Numbered from the stretch's first letter, positions 9,863 through 21,775 are shown. The stretch is 64,000 nucleotides of DNA from Hydrangea macrophylla (GCA_033977485.1 CM066988.1:72593169-72657168); one strand, 5' to 3'. Notes: generated by a model not told the origin, from the sequence alone. Program-made: numbers and translations.

Positions 9863-10077
9863 TACGAAAATGAAGCAATTAAATAACACAAAACAAGCGA
9901 ACCCAAAATCAAAGACAGATCCAAAAGCACAAAACAAAAGAACCAGAATCAGTGACAGACAGATCCAAAAACGAGCGCAAAGCAGTGCGAGTTCGAAATA
10001 TGAATCCGAATCCGAATCAGCGAGAAATCCAACAACGAACCAGAATCATCCGAAAAAATCGTGGATGAGATTCGAAC

Positions 10078-10092
10078 CTGCTCTGATGCCAT
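10078..10092 (-). promoter_or_regulatory. Primer binding site of copia C1
   Basis: On the minus strand TGGCATCAGAGCAGG starts two bases inside the LTR. It is close to the initiator tRNA-Met complement (TGGTATCAGAGCC). The following bases, GTTCGAATC, resemble the T-arm of a tRNA, so complementarity may extend beyond the acceptor stem. Confidence 0.75.
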
Positions 10093-10093
10093 A

Positions 10094-10297
10094 TGAATAT
10101 ATTAAATAATCAAGAAAACAACAAAGGGAAAGAGAAAAGAGAGCTAGAGTTTTTCATAACACAAAAACTGAATGAATAAATACAATGGAAAAGAAGAGGC
10201 AATAATAATAGAATATCTAGGTATACAGTATTACCCTAATATAAAAGAAAAGACTAAACTACCCTAAAGTTAATAAAACTAATTCTAACACCTAACA
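10094..10297 (-). repeat. 5' LTR of copia C1 (about 204 bp)
   Basis: Minus strand: starts TGTTAGGTGTTAGAATTAG and ends ATATATTCA next to the primer site. It is short, AT-rich and has no coding content, as is common in small copia elements. The outer end could be 2 bp further right (TGTGTTAGG). The partner LTR is outside the window. Confidence 0.75.
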
Positions 10298-11311
10298 CAG
10301 GATATATGCATGTAAAGCTGTGTGTCAAAAAGTGTGTAGAAAAGTATGTATGTCTAGCATTACTCTATAATTAACGGTGTAATTAAGAAGAAATTAAAAG
10401 TATTGAATAAATTTGAGAATCCTCAATATAAAAACCCTAGTTGGCCATTGGTTTGGCACGTGGGACTTTGAAACTTCTATAATATAATAATATAATATAA
10501 TTCCCAATGTGAATTTCGGCTTAGTTCATATAGTTAGGTAAAGGGAAGAAAAAGGAGTGGTAGACTGAGGAAATATTTATATGTACTTAAATTATTGGGA
10601 GTTTGACTACAAAGTGCTATAAAATATATAGATTCTTGGGTTGTCAAGTGCAACATATGTTTTACGTTTTAGCAAAAGGATCCTCAACCAAAAAAAAAAT
10701 AAAAATTTCATAAAGCTAATTATGTGAAATACTTTGGAACATAAGTTTTAAATTTGATTAAGTTTCACTAATCAGTTGACTTTTAATCAAACTTAGTTTC
10801 CCTTTAAACTAAATCATGCATATAATCCAATACGGGGAATTCTTTACCAAATTTCTATAAACTATAGTAGTACTTAGAATTTGTAAAAAAAATATATGGT
10901 AAAGAACAGTTTAGATAAAAATATGTTTTAGATTTTTTATCCTATTTTCTTTAGTTATTTAGCAACAATACAAGAACAAGATAAAATTTTTTTTTTTGGT
11001 CTTTTTCTTTTTCATTGTTTTTACTCACTATATTTATGAACAAAGAATTTGACAACACACATCCATCCCCCACCCCATGAGGAATTGCCAAAACATTTGA
11101 CTCTACACCCATTCCAGTATAAAATAATACTAGTCAATCAATTAATATATAGTAAATGGATTGGTTTGAAAATAATTGTATTGCTAGTCTTAGAAAATTA
11201 TTCCCTTCAGACTTAAACTTAACAAAAGTAAGAAAAATAAGGGTTGGGATAATTTTGCTCCCTTTCGACGAAGTAAATTGACCTAATAATAATAATAATA
11301 ATAATCACAAA
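10298..11311. other. AT-rich intergenic DNA, nothing recognised
   Basis: About 1 kb of AT-rich sequence with poly-A and poly-T runs (10689-10705, 10985-10998) and a (TAA)n microsatellite at about 11284-11304 next to the C2 LTR. No ORF, tRNA or terminal repeat stands out. Confidence 0.6.
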
Positions 11312-11444
11312 TGTGTGGAATACAATATATTGAATGAATGAAAAGGAGATTACAAGAGCCTATATATAGGCTTCCAACACCTACACTAATTCACTAGCTA
11401 AGCGATGTGGAATAACACATATACAATAATACACACTGTTAACA
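11312..11444 (-). repeat. 3' LTR of copia C2
   Basis: Minus strand: starts TGTTAACAGTGTG and ends CCACACA. It contains the 'aacctatatataggcttccaacacc' type segment with TATATA, shared with the right LTR. The polypurine tract adjoins at 11445-11456. Confidence 0.92.
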
Positions 11445-11451
11445 CTCCCCC

Positions 11452-12060
11452 TCAAGTTGGAGCATACATGTCATATGCACCAAGCTTGCTACAAATATAT
11501 TTCACTCGAATCCCTCCTAATGCTTTAATAAACAAGTTGGCTAACTGATCAACAGACTTCACATGCAATGTATGAATAACATTTTCCAAAAGCTTCTCTT
11601 GAACAAAGTGACAATCGGCTTCAATGTGCTTTGTCCTTTCATGAAAAACGGGATTAGAAGCGAAATGAGCTGCAGCTTGATTATCACAAAATAAACTCAT
11701 TGGAGTAGTTTAAGTAAACCCAAGTTCGTCTAATAAATGCTTCATCCATACTAGCTCACAAGTAGTGTGGGCCATGGCTCTGTACTCCGATTCTGCGCTA
11801 GGCAGAGCTACCATAGGTTGTTTCTTGCTTTTCCATGAAATAAGATTGCCTCCAACGATAACACAATAGCCAATAGTGAATCTCCTATCATCAGGAGAAC
11901 TTGCCCAATCTGCATTAGTGTAACCTTCAACTCGTATGTGACCATGGTCTTTGTATAACAAACCACGTCCTGGAGAACCTTTGAGATATCTCAAAATGTG
12001 CATCACTGCATCCCAATGGGTTGTTCGAGGACAATCCATAAGCTGGCTAATCACACTCAC
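11452..12060 (-). pseudogene. Copia C2 RNase H
   Basis: Two adjoining frames give RNase H: YTNADWASSPDDRRFTIGYC, SWKSKKQPMVALPSAESEYRAM, ELVWMKHLLDELGF, then a stop near 11709 and the tail [33 protein letters not shown]. The Asp and Glu catalytic positions are recognisable, but the domain is split. Confidence 0.88.
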
Positions 12061-12950
12061 AGGGACTACAATATTAGGTCTAGTTACTATTAGATAATTA
12101 AGCTTCCCTACAGCACGTCTGTGCTATCCTGGTTCATCAATGAGCTCTCCCTGATCTGGTAACAATATTAGGATCCATAGGAGAATCCAAGGGCTTGGAC
12201 CCTAACATGCCTATTTCAAAGAGGAGATCAAGAACATACTTTCTTTGAGAGAGACAAATCCCTTCACTAGATCTAGCCACTTTAATGCCCAGAAAGTATG
12301 TAATTTGTCCCAAGTCTTTAGTTTGGAACTGCTTTTGCAAGAAGTGCTTCAACTCCTGAATTCCCTTGGAATCATAACTAGTTATAACAATATCATCAAC
12401 ATAAACAATAAGTAGGATTTTACCAGCTGAAGAGTGCTTATAAAAGACAGAGTGATCCCACACCGCTGGAGGCCAAATTCAGCAACAACTTCACTAAATC
12501 TTCCAAACCAAGCACGAGGGGACTATTTTAGACCATATAGGGACTTCTTTAACCGACAAACCGTACTAGACTCCCCCTGAGCAACAAACCTAAGTGGTTG
12601 CTCTATATAAACCTCCTCTAAAAGACTGCCATTGAGAAAGGCATTTTTGACGTCTAACTGATATAACGGCCAGTGATAAGTAGCGGCAAGGGAGATAAAG
12701 AGACGAACGGAAGCAATAATCAAGACCATAAACCTGAGTATAGCCCTTAGCAACAAGACGTGCTTTCAATCGATCAAGGGTGCCATCAGGATGCATTTTA
12801 ATAGTAAAAACCCAACGACACCCAACCACAGATTTCCCAGATGGAAGAGGTACCAATTCCCAAGTACCAATTTTTGTCAAGGCAAGCATCTCATCCTCCA
12901 TAGCTTGTTTCCATCCTGAATGGGAAAGAGCCTCTGCCGTAGACTTAAGA
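12061..12950 (-). pseudogene. Copia C2 reverse transcriptase
   Basis: RT is spread over several frames: WELVPLPSGKSVVGCRWVFTIK, LDRLKARLVAKGYTQ, LDVKNAFLNGSLLEEVYIEQP, then a break near 12465-12525, then the catalytic segment IVYVDDIVITSYD and LGQITYFLGIKVARSSEG. At least two frame changes and a stop disrupt it. Confidence 0.88.
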
Positions 12951-13204
12951 AGACAGAAAGTAGAAAAGACGCAACAAACGAAGAGAAAGTATGAGACAAA
13001 TGATCATAAGAGACAAAATTTAAAATAGGATGAGAAGTACGAGTATGCTTACCCTTCTGGAGAGCAATCGAAAGGTCTGAGTCTGACGGAGGCGGATCTG
13101 AAGACACAGAGGCCACAGGTGTAGTAGCTGAATCTGAAATAGTCTTAATATTTTGATGACGACCGGTGTACGTCTAGAGGTCAGGACGGTTCAACCCATC
13201 TTTG

Positions 13205-13257
13205 GGAGGTAGGGAGAGGGGAAGGGGAAGGGGAAGGGGAAGGGGAAGGGAAAGGGG
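13205..13257 (+). repeat. (GGGGAA)n hexamer run inside C2
   Basis: The plus strand has about six consecutive GGGGAA units with slight variation. On the coding strand it is (TTCCCC)n and reads as alternating Phe-Pro in the linker between integrase and RT. Runs of four G separated by AA could form a G-quadruplex. Confidence 0.9.
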
Positions 13258-13395
13258 AACCATAAAGTCAGGATCAATAATATAATGAGACTCAGAGTAA
13301 TATGGAGTAGATTCAAAGAAGGTAACATCAATAGAAACAAAGAAGCAACGCAAGGAAGGACTATAATAACGATAACCTTCTTTATTTTGTATACT

Positions 13396-13975
13396 CTAAT
13401 AAAACACACTTGATAGCACAGGGATCCAATTTATCGGCACCTGGAGTAAGTTGATGCACAAAACTGACACACCCGAACACACGTGGAACAACAGGAAAAG
13501 GTGGGGTAGTGGGAAACAAAGTGGCATGGTGTGTACCCCCATCAAGGATGGAAGATGGCATTCGTTAATTAAATGGTAGGCAGTAAGAACTGCATCTCCC
13601 CAGAAATTATTGGGGACCCTCATCTCAAATAACAATGTACGGGTGACTTCAAATAAGTGATGGTTTTTTCTTTCTGCAACCCATTTTGCTGAGTGGTATG
13701 AACACACGAGGATTGATGAAGCATGCCATATTGTGCCATATATGTGGTGAAAGGATGGGAAAAATATTCTTGTGCATTGTCACCACGGAATTTTAATAGG
13801 AACATTAAACTGAGTCTTAATTTCATTACAGAATGTAAGAAATATATAAAATGACCCAGAACGATTTGTCATTAAATCAAGCCATGTCGTTCGAGAAAAA
13901 TCATCAATAAAACTAACAAAATACCGATATCCCTTAACAGAGGTAATAGGTGTGGACACCAAACATCGAAATGCA
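13396..13975 (-). pseudogene. Copia C2 integrase core
   Basis: Fragments in different frames read YFVSFIDDFSRTTWLDLM (first catalytic Asp), RGDNAQEYFS (second), then CVHTTQQNG and an RTLLFEMRVPNNFWGDAVLTA segment. Two frame changes (near 13800 and 13680) break it. Confidence 0.87.
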
Positions 13976-14009
13976 CTAATTGAAATGGAGTAGACACACG
14001 GTTATTGAC

Positions 14010-14520
14010 TTAGGGAGCAAATTGAACATAGTGATGCTTCCCCAATTGACATGACTCATACTCTAAAGTAGATAAATGGCTTAAACTAGGTACTAATAGC
14101 TTCAGATTAGCCAAGGAAGGAATACCAAGACGGCAGTGGATCTGGTGAGGAGACACAGTGGCAGGATAGGATGTTGGAGTAGAAGAAGTAGGCAATTCAT
14201 CGAAGTAGTAAAGACCTTTGGATTCATGCCCAATGCTAATCGTCCTCCGTTTTGTTAAATCCTGAATAAGAACAGAATCAGGGAAAAAGAAAACACAAGC
14301 ATTAAGCTCTTTAGTCAAAATCGCAACAGAAATCAAATTAAAAGGTGAATGAGAAATAAAAAAGAACAGATGATAAGGACAAAGACGAGGATAATTGGAC
14401 AGTCGCTATGCCTTCAACGGGCATAGAAGAGCCATTTGCCAAAGTAACGGAAGGTAGAGATGAGGACGGTTCAAGAGACGAAAAAAGGGTGGATATACCT
14501 ATGAGATGATCGGTGGCAGT
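14010..14520 (-). pseudogene. Copia C2 protease and pre-integrase region
   Basis: The protease active site reads WVIDFTATDHLIG, so the usual DSGA motif is altered to DFTA and catalysis would be lost. Downstream, after a frame break near 14337, the pre-integrase segment reads LTKRRTISIGHESKGLYYF and CRLGIPSLANLKLLVP. Confidence 0.8.
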
Positions 14521-15526
14521 AAAGTCAATTACCCAAGGACGAGTACAGGAAGTAAGATAAGCAGTGGAGGTATCTTTCTGACCAAGAGACGTACTATGAG
14601 CAGAGGCATGCTGAGAGGCCTGGAACTGAAGGAATTGAGAGTACTCTTCACCGAATATGGAAATCGGATCACCCGTAGTAGGAGCATGAGAAGATGACGA
14701 AGCATCACTAGAAACAACAGCAAATGTAAATCGAACAGGGCGACCAATGAGATCCCAACATGTCTCCTTATAATGATTGTCTTTAGCACAATCGGTACAA
14801 TGATGATGACCACAACCATGACACCCATATCTACTACGATAACCACCACGGTAACCACCACGGCGACGATGGGGATTACCATTACCCCGACCAGCAGTGG
14901 GCGGTGGAGGCTGTGTAACTAAGGCAGAATGATCAGTAATAGAATAATAAAAACCCTGATCACGAGACATACTCCAGAGAACACGCTGGTATGTCTCAGC
15001 AGAGAGAAGGCAAAGTGGCACCCCCTAGAATCTGGAACCGAACATGACCAAAATCATATTTTAAGCCAACAAGAAATTTCAATACAGGCATTTGCTCCCG
15101 CTGTTCTTGCTATTTCTTTACATCAGTAGTAATAGGAACAACACTGTTTAATTCTTCAACTAATCATTTGAAGGAGGAAAAATACTCAGTATCTGAAAGA
15201 TCACTTTGCTGCAACTGAAAATACTGAGAGGAGAGATCGCTGGAGAATAAGAGATGATCACAATCCCAAATATCCTTATAGGTGCCCAAGTGACCACACA
15301 TATCCATAACATGTGGTTCTATGGAGTTCTAAAGGAGTGCAACAATTTGGGCATCCATTTGTTTCCATGTCTTGATGACCTAGTCATCGGTGGTGGGAGA
15401 AGACTCGGTGAGGTGAGCATCAAAACCCAAGCCAGTGAGGGTAATATTGACAGCTCGTGACCATTGGAGAAAGTTGGATTCATTCAACTTCCTAGTGGTG
15501 AGTTGAGGAAGAGCTTTGGATTCCAT
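14521..15526 (-). pseudogene. Copia C2 gag
   Basis: I choose the ATG at 15526 (MESKALPQLTTRKLNESNF) because it fits the copia Gag start and lies inside the primer site. Core motifs: NFLQWSRAV, DMCGHLGTYKDIWD, then PVLKFLVGLKYDFGHVRFQILGG. It has stops near 15380, 15330 and 15115, and C-terminally a Gly/Arg/Tyr-rich segment and a Cys/His cluster (CHGCGHHHCTDCAKDNHYKETC). Confidence 0.78.
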
Positions 15527-15955
15527 GAAGAGTATAGATCATAAGGAAGGAAGATTGAAACCAAATGGAACCAGATCTGGAGCCCAGTGAAGCTAAAAAA
15601 CTTGAAAAAAATTACCCAAAAGACTGTCAAAGGGGTCGCTAGAGCTGCTGGAGGGTAGCCGGAGTCAGGCGAGGGTCGTCGGAGGGTCGTTGTGCCCAGG
15701 AGAGGGTCACCGGAAGGTGGGCTGAAGGGTTGGGGCTGTGGCTGTGTATGTGGGTTGCGGCTGCTTCTTTGGTGGTTACGATTTTGACTGTAGGTTGCGA
15801 TTGTTTTGGTTTTGGATTGTGTGGGCTGCGATTGAGTGAGAAAGAAACTCTCGAGCTTCTTACAAAAATCTGGCAATGATAATGAACTCTCGAATCCTAA
15901 CTAAGGATCGACAAGATGAGCAAACCCAAGAACGAGTGCTCTGATCCCATGTAAA
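15527..15955 (-). other. C2 leader and primer binding site
   Basis: The leader runs between gag and the 5' LTR. The primer site at about 15937-15949 reads TGGGATCAGAGCA on the minus strand, one mismatch from the usual initiator-Met complement, seven bases inside the LTR. Confidence 0.7.
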
Positions 15956-16089
15956 TGTGTGGAATCACAATATATTGAATGAATGAAAAGAGGATTACAA
16001 GAACCTATATATAGGCTTCCAACACCTAGACAAATTCACTAGCTAAGCAATGTGGGACAACACATATACAATAATACACAATGTTAACA
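15956..16089 (-). repeat. 5' LTR of copia C2
   Basis: Partner of the LTR at 11312-11444, with the same TGTTAACA start and CCACACA end on the minus strand and a few substitutions between them. Confidence 0.92.
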
Positions 16090-16508
16090 AAAATAAATTA
16101 CGAAATAAGAAGAGCCAAAATAGAACAAGTTAATTAGGCCAAATCTAAGTCCCAATCCTAACCCAACGCCAATTCCAAATCCAAATTCATTCAAATTGGG
16201 AGAGAAGGTATTTTAGAGAAATTTCTAGGTGTTCAAAGTGTTTGTGCAATTGGTAGTGTCCATCTACTTACAAATAGGACACAGCTGGGCCAAGTACGAT
16301 TACGACATGTGTTACAGACCTTCAGGTTCAAGCACTCAAAATTTTGAGCAATGATATGACTTCTAAATTTGAATCTTAAATTTGGTTTTCCAATGTTTTA
16401 ACAGTTATATTATATCATACCACTTATGGTACAACTCACAAAGCATTTATAAATTAAATTTGGATTCCAATTTGATAATCACAATATTTATTCTGATAGG
16501 ACTCTCAA
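16090..16508. other. Unclassified spacer
   Basis: About 420 bp between copia C2 and the C3 array. I see no ORF or terminal repeat. It is the left flank of the C3 insertion and ends in CTGTC (16509-16513), the left copy of the target duplication. Confidence 0.6.
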
Positions 16509-16513
16509 CTGTC

Positions 16514-17042
16514 TGTATGACTATAATTGATAAAACTATCATACAGAACTAATTTTATATGCCAAGATCTTGAATACAACACATCTTAAGAGATCATGAA
16601 TAAACGAAATACATATCGTTGGTAGCCATTGAGACTGATAGAGACTGGAATTGGAACCTCTTAAATTGAACCATACTAATGGCTTCTCGTTCTTTTCTCT
16701 GTCTCTCAATATACCCAAGAACTAATTTTCTACGATTGATGGATTATCTTTCAGGGGGTGTTCTTGAATCTTTTATAGAGGAGAGAAGAGGGCCCATTAA
16801 TTACTGCCATGAATAACTGTATTGGAAGATGAACCATTTCATCATGGTTTTTAACATAATCATCACAACAGTCATCTATATAATTTTAATTGCGATTTTT
16901 TCTGTTGGCTCAATAGTTGGTGGAGTCCAACTAACATGGAAGACTAGTGGAAAACCTATTCTAGGACTTTTAAAAGTCACATAGGACTCTTAAAAGTCAT
17001 ACATGGGTTTACATCCTTAACGTGAGTCATACATGAGTTTAT
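16514..17042 (-). repeat. C3 LTR copy 1
   Basis: About 530 bp. It shares long stretches with copies 2 and 3 (for example 'ggattatctttca' and 'gaggagagaagagggccc'). It ends with an internal repeat of the 'tcatacatg' segment and is followed by 'ctctccca', the remnant polypurine tract. Confidence 0.88.
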
Positions 17043-18000
17043 ACTCTCCCAGGCTTTAAAAGTGTTAACATGTTTTGCAGTACTATCAGCAGTAACTTCC
17101 TTAGGTTTTTTTTAGCCAAAAGTGTCATGTCAAGATCTAACACACCTAGTGTGAATTAGACTTGTTCATACCATTCCGAAAAATTCGAACCATTAAGAGT
17201 TGGAATGCCAGATTCATGAGAGTGCAACGAAGTGGGAATAGTCACTGAAGTAGGACAATGCTCACGTTAAGGCGATTACCAAGTTAATAAACCCTTATGA
17301 AAATAAAACTAACCAACATTATTCTCTATCGCTTTAATTAGAGTTTTTATTTAATTACTAAAACTATCATGTATTTACTCAATCACTAATTTAATAAAAT
17401 AATAATTATTATTTCATGCCCTCTTTCATGTGATTGAAATTTCTAAACATTGACAAATATTTAGCAATAACTCTAAATCTTTAAATAAAATTAATCAAAA
17501 GGATCATGGACTTGTAGTTTTCGGCCAGTTTATAAGTCATTACAAAGGACTATAAATTTGAGAAACAAACCAAATATTAGGTAGTCAACATAATTAGTAA
17601 CAAACCAATCAACTTTAAATTGCATAAGCAAAGTCACACTCAAGGGCGTATATAATTGGCTTTGACCTAGCAATAATTTCACATTCTACCCAAACTAAAA
17701 CCTTAGACACGTCATATGCTGATTCACATAATCTATACATGTGGATTTTTGAAAGTCAAACAAGCCTAGGAATACATAAGTAAAGAGTGTTTAAATATCA
17801 GTGTACCCTTTTTCAAATGAAATTCATATAATGCAAAATCTATTATATATAGATTTAACATTTGATGTGATACATATGTGTATATATATACACACGAATT
17901 TACCTAATTACTAGCCTCAACATTTGTTTCCAATTTCGAATGCCGAAATTAATCTTTTATACTAAGATGCATATATTCAAAACATGGCTCTGATAACTAT
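17043..18000 (-). pseudogene. Deleted C3 internal region: gag start and leader only
   Basis: 17090-17265 is homologous to 21590-21775 and reads on the minus strand as the N-terminus of gag (GIPTLNGSNFSEWYEQV). 17270-17680 matches 22170-22570 (leader). Relative to the longer copy, pol and most of gag are missing, and about 390 bp of leader (21780-22165 equivalent) is also absent. The primer site is at about 17985-17998. Confidence 0.8.
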
Positions 18001-18497
18001 AAGAGTATAATTGATAAAACTATCATGCGAAAATAATTTTATATGCCAAGATCTTGAATACAAAACGTCTTAAGAGATCATGAATGAACAAAATACATAC
18101 TGTTGGTAGCTATTGAGATTGATAAAGACCAAAATTGGAACCTCTTAATTTGAACCTTACTAATGGCTTCTCCTTCTTCTCTCTGTATCTCAATATAGCT
18201 AAGAACTAATTTTTTGTAATTGATGGATTATCTTTCAAGGGGTGTTCTTGAGTATTTTTATAGAGGAGAGAAGAGGGCCCTTTAATTACTACCATGAATA
18301 ACTGTATTGGAAGATGAACCATTCCATCATGGTTTGTAAGATAATCATCCCAACAGTCATCTATATAATTTAATTGAGATATTTTCTATTGGCTAAATAG
18401 TTGATGGAGTCCAACCAACATAGAAGGCTAGTGGACTACATTTTCTAGGACTTATAAAAGTCACATAGGACTCTTTAAAGTCACACATGAGTTTATA
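18001..18497 (-). repeat. C3 LTR copy 2, shared middle LTR
   Basis: About 500 bp. To its right lies a polypurine tract (minus AAGTGGGAGAA), as for a 3' LTR, and to its left a primer site, as for a 5' LTR. It therefore serves as 3' LTR of the right unit and 5' LTR of the left unit. Confidence 0.87.
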
Positions 18498-18860
18498 TTC
18501 TCCCACTTGGTCCATATGATAATTGACTTAGTTGGATTCTACTTATAAACTTTAATACGTGATCACAAATTTCCGAACCAATCTATAAGATACTGTTATA
18601 CTAAGGTAAGCATAGACTATCAATGTGAGCCATAGCGGTTGTACAACATTTGTGTCATATTCCCTTCCATGCACCACATCATTAATAATCTCTACTAACC
18701 TTAGTCTATTATACCGAAAATTCCATGTAATGTGTCTTGTAAAGACATTTTTTGTTTATCAAACAGTCAAACAAAATTTGTACACACATAATTGAAAACA
18801 GGAAACAAGCATAAGTGTCAATTACACTCTAATTGAAATATAAAGCATTTACATCATTGA
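18498..18860 (-). other. C3 3' untranslated region
   Basis: About 360 bp between the end of pol (stop near 18861) and the middle LTR. It is AT-rich and without coding signal. It holds the polypurine tract at about 18498-18511. Confidence 0.65.
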
Positions 18861-20262
18861 TTACTCAAAAGACCCATCCTTAACATGTTCCTTATATGTC
18901 TTTTGAGGTAATCCCTTAGTCAATAGATCAGCAATCATAAGAGTAGTGCTCAAATTTTCAATTGACACTTGTCGTTTTTGGACTCTTTCTCTAACAACCA
19001 AGTACTTAAGTTCCATATGCTTGGAACCACTAGAGTACTTTCCATTCTTAGAGAAGAAAACTACTGTGGTATTGTCACAATAAAGTTTCAATGGCCTGGC
19101 AATAGAGTCAACTACACCAAGTCTTGAAATAAAATTCTGCAACCATAGAGCATGACTCGTGGCCTCAAAACATGATACAAACTCGGCCTCCATCGTAGAT
19201 GTAGCAATAATGGACTGCTTCACACTTTTCCACGAGATTGCTCCACCAGCTAGTAGAAACAAAAAGCCCAATGTTGACTTTCTGCAATCTAAGCAACAAC
19301 CAAAATTATAGTTTGAGTATCCGATCACTTTTATATGATCTGATCTCCTATATGTGTGCATATAATCCTTCGTTCCTTGAAGATATCTCATAACCTTCTT
19401 CCCTACATTCTAGTGTTTGATTCCTAGATTACTTTGATATCTACCTAGCATTCCAACTGCAAAGCTAATATCCGGTCTGGTACAAGTCCAAGCATACATT
19501 AAGCTCCCCACAACTGATGTATATGGAGCTTTCTTCATTTGTTCATTTTCTAAGTCATTCCTGGGGCACTGAATTTCATTTATCTTGTCACCTTTCATGA
19601 TTGGTGCATCACTGACTGAATACAACTACATATTAAATATTTCCAAGACTCGATTGATATAACCTTTCTGAGACATTCCTAGCAATCCTCGAGATCGATC
19701 GCTAAAGATCTCTATGCCAATGACATAGCCTGCCTCACCCATGTCAACCATCTTAAAGCACTTGGCAAGATACTCCTTGGTTTCGTGTAATAAACCAAGA
19801 TCACTACTGGCTAACAAAATGTCATCCAAATACATGACTAAAAAGATAAACATTCTCCCACTGATCTTCAGATATATACACCGATCAATAGTGTATTCCT
19901 TAAATCCAAAATCAGTAATGGTATCATCAAACCTTATATAATATTGCCTAGAAGCTTGTTTAAGACCATAAATGCATCTATTTAATTTGTAAGCCAAATG
20001 CTCTTTCCTTTTCTATACGAACCCTGTAGGTTGTTCCATGTAGATATCTTCATCCAAATTCTATTCAAAAAAGAAATTTTAACATCCATTTGATGTAACT
20101 CTAGGTTTTAATGGGCTACAAGTGCCATAATAATTCTCAGGGAGTCCTTTTTAGATACTGGAGAGAAGGTCTCTCTACAATCAATGCCCTCTTTCTGATT
20201 GAAACTTTTAGCCACAAGTCTGACCTTATATCGCTTGATATTGCCTTTAGCATCTGTTTGCA
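18861..20262 (-). pseudogene. Copia C3 reverse transcriptase and RNase H
   Basis: RT: RYKVRLVAKSFNQKEG, then YKLNRCIYGLKQASRQYYIRF and the catalytic FLVMYLDDILLASSD. RNase H: RPDISFAVGMLGRYQSN, GYSNYNFGCCLDCRKSTLGF, SWKSVKQSIIATSTMEAEF, LYCDNTTVVFFSKN, ADLLTKGLPQK. Stops or frame changes occur near 19400, 19625 and 20015-20100. Upstream it ends abruptly at about 20262 after an RT start motif, where unrelated sequence replaces integrase and protease. Confidence 0.88.
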
Positions 20263-20941
20263 CCCAAAAATCGGCAAAGGTTTTGGTGCCCGATGGAAAA
20301 ATAGGAGGGGCCCAAGCCTTGCCCTATAGTCCGTATGGGAAGCCAGTACAAGCCATCGGTCTCGAGAAACAAGGGAACATGAGAAAGTTGGCCAAGGCCT
20401 TGACCCTACTATAGAGGTTAAGAATGGCTAGTCCGAGGGCCAAGGAAGTTGAAGGAACATCATGATCGGACATCTTATCCTGGAGAGGTATGAAGGACTA
20501 GGATTCCACCCCGGTTGGTCAGAGGCTTCCATATCTTCATCATCACGCTCTATGTTATCACTCAGAGAGAAAGCCCAATAGTAGAGGAAAGAAGTAAAAA
20601 TGTGTGACTCATTGTTTCCTTATCTGTTAGGGTTAAGATCGAAGGAAGTAGAGTCCGGTTAGGAGTGAATCTAATTACATATAACTAGATATGGAAGGAT
20701 AATCCTAAGAATTTTGGGATTGAATCAGATCTTGATGAAGATGGAAAGAGTTGTGATAAGGGAAGATTCTAGGCATCCTTATTCTGCTTGGGGCACAATT
20801 CAAGGAGCTCTTGCCATAGTTGAATTTGTCATTGGCTGTTATAAATATAGAAGCAGGCCTACATGCAAAGGCACTCCGCGTCTCCCTCAAAAAACAACAT
20901 TCAAACCGCATCCAAAACGCATTCAATAGCATTCAAAGCAT
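20263..20941. other. Foreign filler replacing C3 integrase and protease
   Basis: Copia homology stops at about 20262 and resumes with the gag zinc knuckle at about 20942. The 680 bp between is GC-richer and not copia-like. On the plus strand it has a TATA-like TTATAAATATAG at about 20837-20850 followed by repeated 'gcattcaa' motifs, which suggests an LTR promoter fragment. 'tttggtgccc' at 20282 faintly resembles a Tat-type primer site. I cannot assign it with confidence. Confidence 0.4.
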
Positions 20942-21760
20942 TCAACGCAACATTCTATGCTTGCTGCAGTACTTCTTCACATGTCTTTTCTTGCCATAGA
21001 AGTAACAAGTGACAATGAACTTTCCATGGCCCTGACTACTTTCCCCAGGTGCATACCTTTCTTTGGTAGAATTCTCTTTCCTTTCACAAACTTTCCTTTC
21101 TTTATATCTCCTTGAGTTACAACCAGCACAGAGTGGGGTCATTCTTGCCTCAACCTCACTTCCTCTTGAATGCACATACTAGTCAGCTCATTTAAATTCC
21201 ACTTGTCTTTATGAGTGTTATAGTGAATTTTGAATGGGTCAAACTGAGGAGAGATGGAGTGAGTTGAGAATAAACTTCGTCGAGTAGGAGTCATCCACTT
21301 GCATTCCTAGTGCTCGAAGTTGTGCAGCTTTGTCAGTCATATAGAGGATATGTTCCTGAACTCCTCTATTACCATCATATTTGACAGTAGTTAATTTTGC
21401 CATAAGTGTGCCAACTAGTGACTTTTCTGTTGATTTAAAACATTCTTTGACACCAGCTAACAGCTCCAACGTGCTATTAGTTTGAGGGAGGGAAGTCGTG
21501 ATGTGATTAACTATTGTCATCCTCATAAACATAAGACTAAGCATGTTCGATCTATCCCCGGCTTTCAAAGTATAAACCTGTTATGTAGTACAATCAGGAG
21601 TAACTTCCTTAGGTTTTTTTTTTAACCAAAAGTGCCATTCCGATCTAACACACCTAGGGTCAATTGAACTTGCTCATACCATTTCAAACAATTCGAACCA
21701 TTAAGAGTTGGAATGTTAGATGCATGAGAGTGCAACGTAGTGGGAACAGTCACTGAAATA
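20942..21760 (-). pseudogene. Copia C3 gag
   Basis: The start region at 21600-21760 reads PTLNGSN and KWYEQ-like sequence. The 109-codon segment 21239-21568 carries the helical Gag core (MTIVNHITTSLPQTNSTLE, LLAGVKECFKSTEKS, HILYMTDKAAQLRALGMQ). The zinc knuckle follows at about 20950-21010 as CYFYGKKRHVKKYC. One or more stops separate the parts. Confidence 0.8.
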
Positions 21761-21775
21761 GAACAATGCTCACAT

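Larger units (their letters stand above)
5988..10297 (-). mobile_element. Ty1/copia element C1, 5' part, interrupted by G1
   Basis: The order on the minus strand is 5' LTR (10094-10297), primer site, gag, protease, integrase, RT, then RNase H cut off at 5988 where the G1 LTR begins. The missing RNase H end and 3' LTR should lie beyond the G1 3' LTR, left of the window. The domain order integrase before RT identifies Ty1/copia. It carries two in-frame stops and one frameshift, so it cannot mobilise itself. Confidence 0.9.
11312..16089 (-). mobile_element. Full-length degraded copia element C2
   Basis: Direct LTRs of 133 and 134 bp (11312-11444 and 15956-16089) enclose a 4.5-kb internal region read on the minus strand. 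The polypurine tract is just inside the left LTR (minus TTGAGGGGGAG) and the primer site just inside the right one. All copia domains occur in order: gag, protease, integrase, RT, RNase H. The LTR pair differs at roughly ten positions, which implies an old insertion. I could not find a clean 5-bp target duplication (ACAAA left, AAAAT right). Confidence 0.93.

Noticed and set aside
11307..16094. Clean 5-bp target duplication around copia C2
   Set aside because: ACAAA and AAAAT do not match; the A-rich flank makes any shift unconvincing.
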